A stretch of 64,000 bases of DNA from Desmonostoc muscorum FACHB-395 (GCF_014698035.1 NZ_JACJSF010000007.1:116849-180848), one strand, 5' to 3'. Shown: positions 46,726 to 57,158, counted from the stretch's first letter. Translations and numbers: made by a program. Notes: a model not told the origin generated them from the letters alone.

Positions 46726-47709
46726 TTATTCAAATTTCGCCTCTTGTCCTGAACAATCAAATAGATGTAAACCTAACCGTTGGGAAAGTTCTTCACACAC
46801 CTTCACGCCTCGCACACTATTACCACGCACATCTAGCAGTGGCGAAAAAACCCCAATACCCATCTTATTGGGTACAACCGCGATAATCCCACCACAAACT
46901 CCGCTTTTTGCCGGAATCCCAATTTTGTAAGCCCACTCACCTGCAAAGTTGTACATTCCACAGGTGTACATCACACTCAAAATATCTTTGATGTAACGCT
47001 TATCTACCGCCTGTTCTTTGGTGATGGGGTTCATACCTTTGTTAGCCAGAGTAGCCGCCATCACTGCTAAGTCTTCGCAATTCACTATCACAGCACATTG
47101 CTGGAAATAAAGATCCAGCGACTCTTCAATATTTCGGTCAATCATGCCAAAGTTGAGCATCAGATGCGCCATTGCGCGGTTGCGATGTCCGGTACTGCGT
47201 TCTGAGGTAAAAACTGAAATGTCAACGAATACGTCCCGGCCGATATATCGCTTGTACATATCCAGCATTCGGTTAAGACGTTCCGTTGGGCCGGAACCTT
47301 TGATTAAGCTAGTGGTCGCGATCGCACCAGCGTTTACCATTGGGTTATAAGGTCGCTTTGATTGCTCATCTAAAACGATCGCGTTGAATGCATCGCCTGT
47401 CGGTTCTACGCCAACTCTAGTTAAAACGTAATCCAGTCCATGATCTTCTAAGGCAAGTCCATAAGCAAACACTTTGGAAATCGACTGAATGGTAAAAAGT
47501 TGGTCGTAATCGCCAACTTTGTAAATCTGACCATCTACTGTGACAATACAAATGCTGAACAAATCAGGGTTTACCTTTGCCAATTCTGGAATATATTTCG
47601 CTACTGCACCCTCTTGCAGTAACTTGTACTGAGAATGCAATTCCTGAAGAACAGCTAATAATGGCGATGAATCTATTTCTAAATCTTTTTGATTTACTTG
47701 GCTTGTCAT
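46726..47709 (-). CDS. glsA: Glutaminase A
   Basis: 327 residues from ATG at 47707-47709. A serine-dependent glutaminase of the beta-lactamase-like fold: [20 protein letters not shown] has the catalytic Ser-x-x-Lys, [14 protein letters not shown] and [19 protein letters not shown] are conserved, and [20 protein letters not shown] near the end carries the last active-site region. It converts glutamine to glutamate and ammonia. A GTG at 47737-47739 would add ten residues; GGGGAG lies between the two. The gene stands alone. Confidence 0.93.
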   Translation of the reverse strand: MTSQVNQKDLEIDSSPLLAVLQELHSQYKLLQEGAVAKYIPELAKVNPDLFSICIVTVDGQIYKVGDYDQLFTIQSISKVFAYGLALEDHGLDYVLTRVGVEPTGDAFNAIVLDEQSKRPYNPMVNAGAIATTSLIKGSGPTERLNRMLDMYKRYIGRDVFVDISVFTSERSTGHRNRAMAHLMLNFGMIDRNIEESLDLYFQQCAVIVNCEDLAVMAATLANKGMNPITKEQAVDKRYIKDILSVMYTCGMYNFAGEWAYKIGIPAKSGVCGGIIAVVPNKMGIGVFSPLLDVRGNSVRGVKVCEELSQRLGLHLFDCSGQEAKFE

Positions 47710-48598
47710 CACGCTGATAGCACTCCCCAAAATACTCACTATATATAGTAGGGGTGCAGCCGTACATCCCTACAGCCGCAAAGATTTTGTCAAAGATAGC
47801 TTGCTCTAAAAAATCATCTTTGAGCAATTACTTAGTACCAAAAATGGCTGTTGTTGTTTTTGATACCACCAAAAATTGATCTACAAGCGATCGCGAAGAT
47901 TTCCTAATTTTTTCATCATTAATCACGAAAAATATTAAGTTGAGTATACTTCTTTATTTTATACTCAGTAATACGGTGATTAGGAGTAGTATTTATCACT
48001 TGTCTACGTTGAGTTATGGGGAATAAAAGTCATGATTAATCTAAGTAGAAAAAATATCTTAAACTCAAACTAATTTGCATAATTATTGTAGATGTAACTC
48101 ATATCACGACTTATTCATAGGGAAATCTAAATATTTGATTAAATAAACGATTTTAAGTATTTATGCCGATGCCATTTAATTAAAGTTATATTATCTTCTT
48201 ATAGGAAATAGTGAAAATACATGTTATCTAGAATACACGAGTAGTAGTGAGCCTTTAGAACAGAAGTCAACAGGGTGTCGTCATTTTGGCGTGCAAGAAG
48301 CGTAAAGTTTTTTGAAGAAATTTTTGAGTTGCAGAAAAAAGCGTTACATAGCCAAAGTCCGCCTTTGAGAAAGGTTTCACCCTTAAATTTGGAACTTTAA
48401 TTTGATTGAGCAGTCGATAATTACGCTAAAACCCTGATCCCCAAGCCAAAAGGTTCGTGTTAGTCTGTTGCGAGTTATAAATAACAAAGTGAAAACGGAA
48501 CGAGTTCGAGTTTTTCAGAAGGGAAATCACTTTTACGAGTGAAAAATCCCGCAATTTATAAAACTTAAAGTTCTACAGTCGCTTTCAAAAACGGACGC
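47710..48598. other. Long intergenic region upstream of the RlpA-type gene
   Basis: About 890 bp with no supported gene. A TGAGTATA/TATACTCA hairpin is present at about 47941-47967. Part of this length may be a long leader of the RlpA gene; a recognisable regulatory RNA was not found. Confidence 0.45.
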
Positions 48599-49708
48599 AT
48601 GAATCAAAGACATTTGTGGATTATTGTTGCCCTGTCTATGGCTGTTTTGGGCATACCTTCAGTCGGTTGTACTCAAACCACCAAGGGAAATGCTCTAGCA
48701 TCCCAAAAATCACCTGCCCCTGATGTGGTTAAGGTGGGAGAGTACCAATCCAGAGCAGGGAGACAAACCTTGGATGCTGTGATTACAGAAATTCATCCTC
48801 ACAACATTAGAGGACGTAAGGCGGCAACCCTTTTTATCCGAAATATACCTGTTCTCACCTTTTTGAGTTCTGTATCAAATACGAATTTTGAATCTAAAAA
48901 AGTTGGTGCAATTGGAAATACTGGGGGCGTACAAGAGTACGCCCTTATTGCTAGCAATTCACCAAAGGCACTGAATGCTGACGACGTAACAGATGTGAGT
49001 AACCAGATTAGCTCCTCTGACAATGACCCGGTTCAGATAGCTGGTGTAGTAGCAGCTAAGATCAACCAGTTGAATCGGGAAAGTGTAGACGGCAGTAAAA
49101 TTACCGTCAGTTGGAAAGCAGGGGAAAAATCTAATGCCAATCAAGCACAAAACAAAAGCGCTCCCTCCCAGCAAGATGGCGATCGCTATGTAATCAAAAT
49201 TAATGGCGAAGAATTGGTCGAAATCAACGAAGCTACACGACTAGCACAGACCAATCCCACCAAAAATTTGGCAGAAGATGCATTGCAAGCAACTAATCGC
49301 CTGCGGAGGCTACTAGGCAATGCATCTCCCCTAAAAGAAATTGCTAATTTACCAGTCCGTCAACCAGTCTCAATACCAAAGCTGCCTCAACAGATTGCCG
49401 TTGGAGTAGTGCAAGCCACTTTGAGAGGCATGGCTTCTTATTACGGCTATGACGGTTCTGGTACTCAGACTGCAAGCGGTCAGAGATTCAACCCAGAAGC
49501 AATGACTGCCGCCCATCGCAGCTTACCCTTTGGTACGCAAGTGCGTGTAACCAACACCCGCAACGGTCGTTCTGTAGTGCTGCGAATTAATGACCGAGGC
49601 CCATACATTCGGGGTCGAGTCATTGATGTATCTGCTGGCGCGGCTCGAATTTTGGGAATGATGGGTAGTGGTGTTGCACCAGTACATATTGAAGTTTTGG
49701 GAAAATAA
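48599..49708 (+). CDS. RlpA-type septal ring lytic transglycosylase (DPBB domain) lipoprotein
   Basis: 369 residues. The N-terminus is a signal with lipobox-like SVGC near residue 24. The middle 230 residues are low in conserved motifs. The C-terminal 95 residues are a double-psi beta-barrel: GMASYYGYDGSGTQTASGQR, TAAHRSLPFGTQVRVTN, VVLRINDRGPYIRGRVIDVS and VAPVHIEVLG. RlpA cuts naked glycan strands and acts at septa or on sporulation-like surfaces. The DRGPY motif with catalytic Asp is intact. No SPOR domain is present. Confidence 0.85.
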   Translation: MNQRHLWIIVALSMAVLGIPSVGCTQTTKGNALASQKSPAPDVVKVGEYQSRAGRQTLDAVITEIHPHNIRGRKAATLFIRNIPVLTFLSSVSNTNFESKKVGAIGNTGGVQEYALIASNSPKALNADDVTDVSNQISSSDNDPVQIAGVVAAKINQLNRESVDGSKITVSWKAGEKSNANQAQNKSAPSQQDGDRYVIKINGEELVEINEATRLAQTNPTKNLAEDALQATNRLRRLLGNASPLKEIANLPVRQPVSIPKLPQQIAVGVVQATLRGMASYYGYDGSGTQTASGQRFNPEAMTAAHRSLPFGTQVRVTNTRNGRSVVLRINDRGPYIRGRVIDVSAGAARILGMMGSGVAPVHIEVLGK

Positions 49709-49711
49709 TCG

Positions 49712-49780
49712 AGTAGGTTACAGGTTACAGGTTACAGGTTACAGGGAAAAGATTATTCCCTATCACCTGTCACCTATAAC
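49712..49780. repeat. TTACAGG heptamer array with inverted copies
   Basis: Four tandem TTACAGG units at about 49718-49745 are followed by inverse-like CACCTGTCACCTATAACC, permitting a hairpin after the RlpA gene. Confidence 0.8.
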
Positions 49781-49901
49781 CTTTCCCCGAAATCCAATTC
49801 AAGTTCCGTATCACTTAATTCCTCTAGTTCAATCAACTCTTCCCTCTGTTTCAGATATAAACTAACGGGGGAGGGATCGATAAGAACTAGGGGTATTTTT
49901 T

Positions 49902-51509
49902 GTGCGCCTGCTGACAACAGTCGCAGCTTTACGCTGCTATTTAACTAAACGCTGCTCAGAAAACAAGCTGATTGCGGTTACTGAGGATCTAAGACTAGAT
50001 GAGATAACTGGCTGGTATCAGACGGCAGTCGGTCTAGTACCAACGATGGGGAATTTGCATCAAGGTCATTTAAGCTTGATCCAACGGGCGCGGCAAGAAA
50101 ATTCTACGGTGATTGTGAGTATTTTCGTCAATCCCCTGCAATTTGCTCCTAATGAGGATTATCAACGCTACCCCCGGACTTTAGAGCAAGACCAAAAACT
50201 TTGCGAACAAGCTGGGGTAGATGCCATTTTTGCACCGACTCCTGAAGAGATGGCAGTTCCCCAGAAGAGTATACAAGAATCAAAGGTTACACAAGTTATA
50301 CCCCCATCTGCTATGATGACAGGCTTGTGTGGTCGTTCTCGCCTGGGTCACTTTCAAGGTGTCGCTACGATTGTTACCAAGCTTTTCAACTTGGTACAGC
50401 CTGACCGTGCCTACTTTGGCCAAAAAGATGGTCAGCAACTGGCAATTATTAAACGCTTAGTAGCTGACTTAAATTTGCCAGTAGAAATTGTTGCTTGTCC
50501 AACAGTGCGGGAAGCGTCGGGTCTTGCCTTCAGTTCTCGTAATCAATATTTGACTGCAACGGCAAAAGAACAAGCGGCAGCATTATATCGCGGCTTGCAA
50601 CGGGCTGAAGCTGCATTCATTGCAGGCGATCGCAATAGCAACAAGTTGATAGCAGTGGTACAGCAAGAAGTGGCAATGGTCAGCACAATTTTAGTGGAAT
50701 ATATTGAATTAGTTGAACCGACTACGTTGATGTCTTTAGAAAAAGTTGAGGAGGAAGGAATGTTGGCGATCGCAGCTCGTCTTGGTTCTACACGTTTGAT
50801 TGACAATATCATCTTGCGCGATCGTCAACCCATCATCGCCATTGATGGCCCCGCCGGGGCTGGAAAATCTACAGTGGCGCGACAAGTGGCAGCAAACTTG
50901 GGTTTAGTCTATTTAGATACAGGAGCAATGTACCGAGCTGTCACTTGGCTTGTACTGCAAAAGGGCATTGCTATTGATGATGAGTGTGCGATCGCTGAAT
51001 TAACTAACCTGTGTAAAATTGAACTTACTCCTACCCAGGATTTACAATCGTCCGTGCGGGTTTGGATTAACGGTACTGATGTTACCCAGGTAATTCGCAC
51101 CATTGAGGTAACTTCTCTTGTATCTGCGATCGCAGCCCAAAGCGCTGTCCGTCAAGCACTGGTTAAACAACAACAAAGCTGGGGTAAAAAAGGTGGTTTA
51201 GTCGCTGAGGGACGAGACATTGGTACTCACGTTTTCCCCGATGCTGAAGTGAAAATCTTCTTAACTGCCTCTGTGAGTGAACGCGCCCGTCGCCGCCAAG
51301 AAGACTTTAATAAACAAGGTCAATCCGCAATCAATTTAGAGCAGCTAGAACGAGATATTGCCGAACGTGACTGGAAAGATAGCACACGCAAAGTTTCGCC
51401 TTTGCAAAAAGCAGCAGATGCCATTGAAGTTCAAACTGATGGTTTGGATGTGTCTGAAGTCACGGCACAAATTGTTAACTATTACCAGCAGCGTTTATCT
51501 CAGTGCTAA
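49902..51509 (+). CDS. panC/cmk: Bifunctional pantoate-beta-alanine ligase / cytidylate kinase (PanC-Cmk fusion)
   Basis: 535 residues. The N-terminal part is pantothenate synthetase: VPTMGNLHQGHLSLIQRARQ (HXGH), VSIFVNPLQFAPNEDYQRYP and YFGQKDGQQLAIIKR. The C-terminal part is CMP kinase: AIDGPAGAGKSTVARQVA (P-loop), YLDTGAMYRAVTW and LVAEGRDIGTHVFPDA. The fusion of these two unrelated enzymes is typical of cyanobacteria. It makes pantothenate for CoA and phosphorylates CMP/dCMP. The start is GTG at 49902, because the conserved N-terminus begins here; GGGAGG is 25 bases away, so the ribosome binding site is unusual. Confidence 0.96.
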   Translation: MRLLTTVAALRCYLTKRCSENKLIAVTEDLRLDEITGWYQTAVGLVPTMGNLHQGHLSLIQRARQENSTVIVSIFVNPLQFAPNEDYQRYPRTLEQDQKLCEQAGVDAIFAPTPEEMAVPQKSIQESKVTQVIPPSAMMTGLCGRSRLGHFQGVATIVTKLFNLVQPDRAYFGQKDGQQLAIIKRLVADLNLPVEIVACPTVREASGLAFSSRNQYLTATAKEQAAALYRGLQRAEAAFIAGDRNSNKLIAVVQQEVAMVSTILVEYIELVEPTTLMSLEKVEEEGMLAIAARLGSTRLIDNIILRDRQPIIAIDGPAGAGKSTVARQVAANLGLVYLDTGAMYRAVTWLVLQKGIAIDDECAIAELTNLCKIELTPTQDLQSSVRVWINGTDVTQVIRTIEVTSLVSAIAAQSAVRQALVKQQQSWGKKGGLVAEGRDIGTHVFPDAEVKIFLTASVSERARRRQEDFNKQGQSAINLEQLERDIAERDWKDSTRKVSPLQKAADAIEVQTDGLDVSEVTAQIVNYYQQRLSQC

Positions 51510-51998
51510 TCACCGCTATTTACTGTTAACTTTTTAGTTTTAAAGGGTGGTGGGTGAGTGATTATTCACTTACCATCCTCAAAACAATATTTCAAAATAA
51601 GATAATTTCATTAGTAATTTATTAAGCATTAGTTTTAAAATTATTAGATTATTTAAGTATTAAATCATCTCGCTTTCGACTGATTTACCACATTGCAATT
51701 AATCCTACTAAAGATAGAAGTATTAAAGCTTTAATTGCTAAATGCTAATTACAGATTGGACTTTCGCTACGAGATATTAGCCATTTTTATTTATAACCGT
51801 GAATTCATAGCGATTTGACTTATCAGCGAAGTACTTTGTTTGCATCTTCACTTTATCTTCACTTTGGTAGTAGAATGACGATGTTAAGTTTTATGTTCCA
51901 TCATTAAAGACATAAAACCTTAAAAATAAAAGCTGTTAATTTTGCAAGCTTCTGCAATAGCTTGAAACTGGAAACCGGTAAAGAGAGGATTTCACACA
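51510..51998. other. Intergenic region before sodB
   Basis: A hairpin with arms GGTGGGTGAGTG and CACTTACCATCC lies at about 51547-51578 and may end the panC-cmk transcript, although no T-tract follows. The remainder is AT-rich promoter DNA of sodB. Nothing else is seen. Confidence 0.55.
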
Positions 51999-52601
51999 AT
52001 GGTATTTGTACAGCCCCCGCTACCCTTCGACAAGAATGCTTTAGAGCCAAATGGCATGAAAGCTGAAACTTTCGAGTATCACTATGGTAAGCATCACAAA
52101 GCTTATGTAGACAACCTCAACAAGCTGACTGAAGGTACAGAACTTGCTGATAAGTCTCTGGAAGAAGTGATCAAAATTTCCTTCCAAGACTCCTCTAAGG
52201 CGGGAATCTTCAACAACGCTGCTCAAGTTTGGAACCACACCTTCTTCTGGAATTCCTTGAAACCAAATGGTGGCGGCACACCCACTGGCGATCTTGCAGC
52301 CAGGATTGATAAAGATTTTGGTAGCTTCGACAAATTCAAGGAAGAGTTCTCTAACGCAGCTGCAACTCAATTTGGCAGTGGTTGGTCTTGGCTGATTGAT
52401 GATGGTGGTACGCTGAAGGTGATCAAAACACCAAATGCAGAAAACCCTCTAGCTCATGGTAAGAAGGCACTCCTAACCTTGGATGTTTGGGAACACGCTT
52501 ACTACATTGACTACAGAAATGCCCGTCCAGCGTTCATCAAGAATTTCCTAGATAACTTGGTTAACTGGGACTTTGCTGCTGAAAACTTGGCTAAAGCTTA
52601 A
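51999..52601 (+). CDS. sodB: Iron superoxide dismutase
   Basis: 200 residues. Converts superoxide to hydrogen peroxide and oxygen in the cytosol. Family marks are FEYHYGKHHKAYVDNLNKL (first metal histidine), FNNAAQVWNHTFFWNSLKPN, AAATQFGSGWSWLIDDGG and LLTLDVWEHAYYIDYRNARP (Asp and His ligands). AAATQFGSGW and HTFFWNSL point to the Fe form rather than the Mn form. AGAGAGGA stands ahead of the ATG. A strong terminator follows at 52678. Confidence 0.96.
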   Translation: MVFVQPPLPFDKNALEPNGMKAETFEYHYGKHHKAYVDNLNKLTEGTELADKSLEEVIKISFQDSSKAGIFNNAAQVWNHTFFWNSLKPNGGGTPTGDLAARIDKDFGSFDKFKEEFSNAAATQFGSGWSWLIDDGGTLKVIKTPNAENPLAHGKKALLTLDVWEHAYYIDYRNARPAFIKNFLDNLVNWDFAAENLAKA

Positions 52602-52677
52602 TTAATTGCTGTTTTAAACTGAGTGCGATGCCTCTTAGTAAGTTGATTTGCAAAAGTTGAAGCAGAAAGTCCACCAG

Positions 52678-52719
52678 AAAAGGGAGAAATTATTTTTAGT
52701 TTCTCCCTTTTGTATTTTT
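52678..52719 (+). terminator. Rho-independent terminator of sodB
   Basis: AAAAGGGAGAAA and TTTCTCCCTTTT form a 12-bp stem with a 10-base loop, followed by GTATTTTT. Confidence 0.9.
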
Positions 52720-52720
52720 C

Positions 52721-52885
52721 AGTAGCAGGGTGGTTTCATACAACCAGAGAAAAACTAAAACTGGGTTTCAAAGCCTCTCGACCTTTCGGGGAGAGGTTTG
52801 GAGAGGGGTAATAAGCCATGCCACAAAACAAGAAATCAATACTTGTATATTTTTCTTTTTTCCTATGAAACCACCCTACTTTTCT
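52721..52885. mobile_element. MITE-like element after sodB
   Basis: Ends AGGGTGGTTTCATA (52727-52740) and exact inverse (52864-52877) flank about 123 bp that includes a CCTCTC/GAGAGG hairpin. No coding capacity. Confidence 0.6.
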
Positions 52886-53171
52886 GTTTTTCAGTAGTGG
52901 GATGGGCACTGTCTGAATAAAAGTAGTTGCATGAAAGTCAAAATTAGGACTTATGCATTGACAGAAAAGGCCAAACATGAATAGTTTCAAAACCATTTGT
53001 TGTAAGGATAATACCCTGCCGAAAGCCGCTTTGCGTCTACATGAATTGCTTTTATAACGCGGATATATTTACTATTAAAGAATAATTAATAAAAATCTGA
53101 AACCAAACATTTACCTTATACACAACATGATTCTTTTGTACAGGGTGTAATTCTTAAAAATATAAAACATT

Positions 53172-53378
53172 ATGGATAGCAAAGAACTAGCACAATACAT
53201 CGAAGCAACGAATAGCATCACTAAACCTTGGGTATTGGTACAACTGCGCCTCAAGAAATTGCAAGAGCGTCGAGCCACCCTTACAAACGATGTCTACGCC
53301 AAAGAATTAGAAGATATTTACCAAGACTTGATGAATTTGGGTGAATGGTGGCGTGGTATTGAAGATGAGGTATTTTAA
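53172..53378 (+). CDS. Small helical protein of unknown function (68 aa)
   Basis: Begins MDSKELAQYIEATNSITKPW and ends MNLGEWWRGIEDEVF. Predicted helical, charged, no signal sequence. I recognise no family. The ATG has no good ribosome binding site; the AIR-synthase-like gene follows 87 bp later. Confidence 0.6.
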   Translation: MDSKELAQYIEATNSITKPWVLVQLRLKKLQERRATLTNDVYAKELEDIYQDLMNLGEWWRGIEDEVF

Positions 53379-53465
53379 AGTGAGGAGTTATCACTTCTCC
53401 TAACTTTTAATTCTTGCACAGACGCTATTAATCGCATCTCCATTCCTAACTTAAAACGCAACCTG

Positions 53466-54602
53466 ATGGCTCAAGCTCTCGATCAAGTCGATTACGATAC
53501 TCTCGATGCCGCAAAAAGACGCTTCATCGATGCTGCAAAACGCACACTTACCTTTGCAAGTGCCTATGGTACCGTCCCCTCGTCGGGTCTTGGAGCAAGT
53601 GCTAACGCTTTCAGCTTCAACCTCGCTCCATTTATTCAAGCGGGCGCTCCAGAACTTTCTCTAACACTCGTCCCTGAAGGACTAGGAACGGCAGACGATA
53701 CCCGCCCTGATGACCTTTCCGAAGAAGAACTTCGGCGATTTTGGTGGAATATCGGTATCAAGATGATCTCGTGTTTGACAAACGACGCGGCAACATCAGG
53801 GATGCAGACTCTACTTCTTGGTCTTTATCTGCCATCAAGTACTCCTGAAACAATCTTTACCCCCGCTTTCCTTGATGGGTTTCTGGATGGAGTCGTTGAG
53901 GGGTGCAAACGAGTAGGATGTGTCTATCTCTCAGGGGAAACTCCTCAATTGAAAACTAAGATGATTCCAGGCCGGCTCGACATTGCGGGTTCGGTTTTTG
54001 GCGTGATGCCGCCTGGTGTCGCTCCTATTGATAGCTCGCGTCTGGATGCCGGAAATACTATTGTTCTTGTTGAGAGTTCTGGCCCCCATGAGAACGGGTT
54101 TACCCCACTGCGAAAGCTTACTGAGTCTCTTCCTGATGGCTATAGAACAAAACTTCCAAGTGGGCAGGAGTTTTGGGAAGCGATGAATGCTGCGTCCTAT
54201 CTCTACACGCCACTTGTACAGGCAGTGCTTGGCGAAGGAATTCGCCCCACCGCGATAGAGAATATCACCGGTCATGGTTGGCAAAAATTGATGCGGTCGG
54301 TGAAGCCACTTCGGTACGTCATCAAAACAATGCTCCCAGTGCCGGAGATATTTACTTTTGTCGAGGGTCATCTTGAGGGCGGGGCAGAGACGATGCTTTC
54401 CGTGTTCAATTACGGAGCCGGATTTGCATTCTATACGGAATCTGAGCAGGATGCAGAAAGGATTGTCATCCTCGCAAGAGAACATCAGCTAACAGCTGTG
54501 ATTGCCGGCAGGGTTGAAGCGTCCCTTAGCCGCGAGGTGGTAGTAGAACCGCTTGGGGTAACGTTGAAGGGAGATTCTTTTGGAATTGCGCGGGGAGTAT
54601 AA
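53466..54602 (+). CDS. AIR synthase (PurM)-like protein, divergent
   Basis: 378 residues with the two-lobed PurM fold: NAFSFNLAPFIQAGAP, GIKMISCLTNDAATSGMQTL (usual T-N-D region), VYLSGETPQLKTKM, NTIVLVESSGPHENGFTPLR (G-x-H-x-N-G-x-x-x-x-R region of PurM) and NITGHGWQKLMRSVK. The canonical start motif YxxAGVDIxxG is replaced by VDYDTLDAAKRR. A normal purM is expected elsewhere in the genome, so this may be a second, horizontally acquired copy with a changed role. The DNA is GC-richer and lacks HIP1 sites. It could still catalyse FGAM to AIR. Confidence 0.8.
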   Translation: MAQALDQVDYDTLDAAKRRFIDAAKRTLTFASAYGTVPSSGLGASANAFSFNLAPFIQAGAPELSLTLVPEGLGTADDTRPDDLSEEELRRFWWNIGIKMISCLTNDAATSGMQTLLLGLYLPSSTPETIFTPAFLDGFLDGVVEGCKRVGCVYLSGETPQLKTKMIPGRLDIAGSVFGVMPPGVAPIDSSRLDAGNTIVLVESSGPHENGFTPLRKLTESLPDGYRTKLPSGQEFWEAMNAASYLYTPLVQAVLGEGIRPTAIENITGHGWQKLMRSVKPLRYVIKTMLPVPEIFTFVEGHLEGGAETMLSVFNYGAGFAFYTESEQDAERIVILAREHQLTAVIAGRVEASLSREVVVEPLGVTLKGDSFGIARGV

Positions 54603-55090
54603 TTAGCCGCAAGCGTAGGCATAGCCCGTCGTAGACATCGCTAGTTTTTGGAAAGCTAATTATAAACTCCACTCATGCGATGCCTGCGGCTGGCTTTGCC
54701 TACACTGAAGTCATTACTAAATGAAATAAAAGCCAGTATAATTACTGGTATTTATATTTTTTTAACACGTGATATATATTTAAATCTCAGACTAATTTGA
54801 GAAAATTATTCTCCTAAGCCTTTAAAAACAAGCTATTTAGCATAAATAGTATAGGCGTATTTATAAAACTTTATATGCAATATTTTTTACTACTTACATT
54901 TAAAGTAGTTCAAACTACCCATGACTACTGAGGTTAAGATTTGCTAACGTAGTCTTAACATATTGAAAAATTTGCTGGAAAAGCTGAGAAAGTAGCCACC
55001 AATACACTAATTTACAGTGTTGGAAATTTCTCATCTGTAAATAGGGCGTTTTAGTGTGTTAAGGATATATATTTTTATTCAGAGGGGGTT
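54603..55090. other. Intergenic region with repeat fragments
   Basis: 54605-54701 holds CCGCAAGCGTAGGCATAGCC and a similar inverse piece near 54680. The rest is AT-rich. No gene is seen. Confidence 0.55.
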
Positions 55091-55777
55091 ATGGCTGTAA
55101 ATTTGGCCCGGACTACTGCTTCGGCAGAACTTTTGAAGCAAGTATTCCAGAACATTGATGCATACAGTTGTCCAAGGTTATTCAACTTTCACATGCACAC
55201 TGTCCACTCAGATGGCAGGTTGCAGCCGAGTGGATTGATGGAGCAGGCGATCGCTATTGGACTAAAAGGATTGGCGATCACTGACCATCATGGCATTATG
55301 GGCTATCAAGCGGCCCTTGCTTGGTTAGAAGATTGGAAGTGGAGTAATCCTGGTGCAACAACTCCTTACCTGTGGAGTGGCGTAGAAATCAATGCAAACC
55401 TTCTGGATATAGAAGTTCACATTTTGGCTTACGCTTTTGCTCCAGAACACCCTAGCATGAAACCCTATCTGCAAAGAAGGCCGACTACAGGGCAAGAATA
55501 TCAGGCAAGTAACGTGATTGCCGCTATTCATCAAGCTGGGGGATTGGCAGTTCTGGCTCATCCAGCCCGTTACAAGCGATCGCATTTTGACTTAATTCCA
55601 GCTGCATCCCAAAAGGGTATCGATGGTGTGGAAACTTTCTACGCCTACAATAACCCTAACCCTTGGAAACCCAGCGTCTTGGAATCCGAACAAGTGCAAA
55701 AGTTGGCTGATGAATACTTTCTTTTCAATACCTGTGGTACTGACACCCACGGTTTGAGCCTGCTACAACGCTTGTAA
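55091..55777 (+). CDS. PHP-domain metal-dependent phosphoesterase
   Basis: 228 residues. FNFHMHTVHSDGRLQPSGLM (H-x-H metal motif), LAITDHHGIMGYQAALAW, VEINANLLDIEVHILAYAF and LAVLAHPARYK with C-terminal CGTDTHGL give the full set of PHP metal ligands. PHP proteins act as phosphatases or nucleases; in this single-domain form the substrate is not known. GGAGG-less start: AGAGGGGGTT stands just before the ATG. Ends at a strong terminator. Confidence 0.85.
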   Translation: MAVNLARTTASAELLKQVFQNIDAYSCPRLFNFHMHTVHSDGRLQPSGLMEQAIAIGLKGLAITDHHGIMGYQAALAWLEDWKWSNPGATTPYLWSGVEINANLLDIEVHILAYAFAPEHPSMKPYLQRRPTTGQEYQASNVIAAIHQAGGLAVLAHPARYKRSHFDLIPAASQKGIDGVETFYAYNNPNPWKPSVLESEQVQKLADEYFLFNTCGTDTHGLSLLQRL

Positions 55778-55799
55778 AGATGAATCAATTTTTTCACAT

Positions 55800-55835
55800 C
55801 TCCTGGTTCAATCTGCCAGGAGGTTATCTTTTTTT
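55800..55835 (+). terminator. Rho-independent terminator of the PHP gene
   Basis: CTCCTGG and CCAGGAG pair around a 9-base loop, followed by GTTATCTTTTTTT. Because arsH converges on it, it may act in both directions. Confidence 0.85.
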
Positions 55836-55848
55836 GGATGTCCAATAG

Positions 55849-56514
55849 TTAATTGATTTTAGAGTTAATTTCAAGAGATTGAGAAGCTATCTTAATTGTC
55901 TCTTTGGCAGCTTTTTCTTTACGTTCACTATAGCGGTCTGTGAGATAATCAACTTTGTCACGCAATACCAAGGAAAACTTGTAAAGTTCTTCCATCACAT
56001 CTACAACGCGATCGCGGTAGGGTGAATCTTTCATCGTGCCGTCTTCATTAAACTCTTGATATGCTTTAGCCACTGAGGATTGATTGGGGATCGTGAACAT
56101 CCGCATCCAGCGTCCAAGAATTCTTAATGTGTTGACAGCATTAAAAGACTGAGATCCGCCGCTTACTTGCATGACAGCTAAAGTTCTCCCTTGAGTCGGG
56201 CGAACGGCTCCAATACTGAGGGGAATCCAGTCAATTTGGTTTTTCATAATGCCAGAAATCTGACCGTGCAGTTCTGGGCTAGACCATACCTGTCCTTCCG
56301 ACCACAGGCTTAATTCACGCAACTCCTGCACCTTTGGGTGGGTGTCAGGTACGCTACCATATATTGGCAGTTCGCGTGGATCGAAAAACTTCACTTCTGC
56401 CCCAAATTCTTCAATAATGCGTGCTGCTTCTTCTGCTAAGAGACGGCTATAGGAACGCTCACGTAAGGAGCCATACAAAAACAAAATTCTGGGCGGATGG
56501 TCAAATGTCGTCAT
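55849..56514 (-). CDS. arsH: ArsH NADPH-dependent FMN oxidoreductase
   Basis: 221 residues. [20 protein letters not shown] is the flavodoxin-like FMN loop, followed by [40 protein letters not shown] and [20 protein letters not shown], all typical of ArsH. Such proteins reduce quinones and oxidise trivalent organoarsenicals. It is the last gene of the ars locus; 194 bp lie between it and arsC, including a dispersed repeat near 56560, so it may also be separately expressed. Confidence 0.94.
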   Translation of the reverse strand: MTTFDHPPRILFLYGSLRERSYSRLLAEEAARIIEEFGAEVKFFDPRELPIYGSVPDTHPKVQELRELSLWSEGQVWSSPELHGQISGIMKNQIDWIPLSIGAVRPTQGRTLAVMQVSGGSQSFNAVNTLRILGRWMRMFTIPNQSSVAKAYQEFNEDGTMKDSPYRDRVVDVMEELYKFSLVLRDKVDYLTDRYSERKEKAAKETIKIASQSLEINSKIN

Positions 56515-56708
56515 GGTAATTGCTTAGGAATTTCCAAGAAATAAGTATCCAATAAAAGGAACCACAGAGGCGCAGAGGACACGGAGAGATGAAGAAGTTG
56601 CAATCTTTAAGCTTGTTCTACATTTAAATTGCATATACTGGGCGGGCAGGATGCCCACCCCACAAGAGTTATATTTAATTCGATTATGCAAATTAGATGT
56701 TTTTTAGC

Positions 56709-57122
56709 TTATTGAGCAGGTGTAATTTCTTTATTCACAGACTCAATCAATTTAGTCACCCGTTCTTTAATCTCATCGCGGACTCTCGGAAAAATTTCTG
56801 GTTGTTCTGCTGGATCGTCTAACTGCCAATCTTCAAATACTTCCTGCATAACCCACTCTGGCGGTAAATTCACGCCACAGCCACACAAAGAAATCACTAC
56901 ATCAAAGTCTTGTGCTTGGAAATCACTCAGGGGTTTGGAGTGTTGATCGGTAATGTCGATACCAATTTCTTTCATGGTGGCGATCGCTTCTGGTCTGACC
57001 TGACTTGCTTCTAATCCAGAGCTAATCACTTCAATTTTTCCCTTACCAAGGGTTTTAGCAAAGCCTTCCGCCATTTGAGAACGGGCAGAATTCTTTTTGC
57101 AGACGAACATCACACGTTTCAT
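56709..57122 (-). CDS. arsC: Arsenate reductase, low-molecular-weight phosphatase type
   Basis: 137 residues. The P-loop VCKKNSARSQ has Cys8 and Arg14 (CX5R). The redox pair is Cys80 and Cys82 in SLCGCG, the pattern of the Synechocystis enzyme, in which Cys8, Cys80 and Cys82 are used and glutaredoxin recycles them. The cysteine often found at position 13 (CKKNSCRSQ) is Ala here; in the Synechocystis enzyme that position is not required. Reduces arsenate to arsenite for export by Acr3, 36 bp upstream. Confidence 0.94.
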   Translation of the reverse strand: MKRVMFVCKKNSARSQMAEGFAKTLGKGKIEVISSGLEASQVRPEAIATMKEIGIDITDQHSKPLSDFQAQDFDVVISLCGCGVNLPPEWVMQEVFEDWQLDDPAEQPEIFPRVRDEIKERVTKLIESVNKEITPAQ

Positions 57123-57158
57123 AGTTCAACTCCTGGGAATAATTGTGGACTAAACTTA

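Noticed and set aside
53466..54602. Naming the AIR synthase-like gene purM
   Set aside because: The conserved N-terminal motif is altered and the protein is longer than usual, so a gene symbol would overstate certainty.
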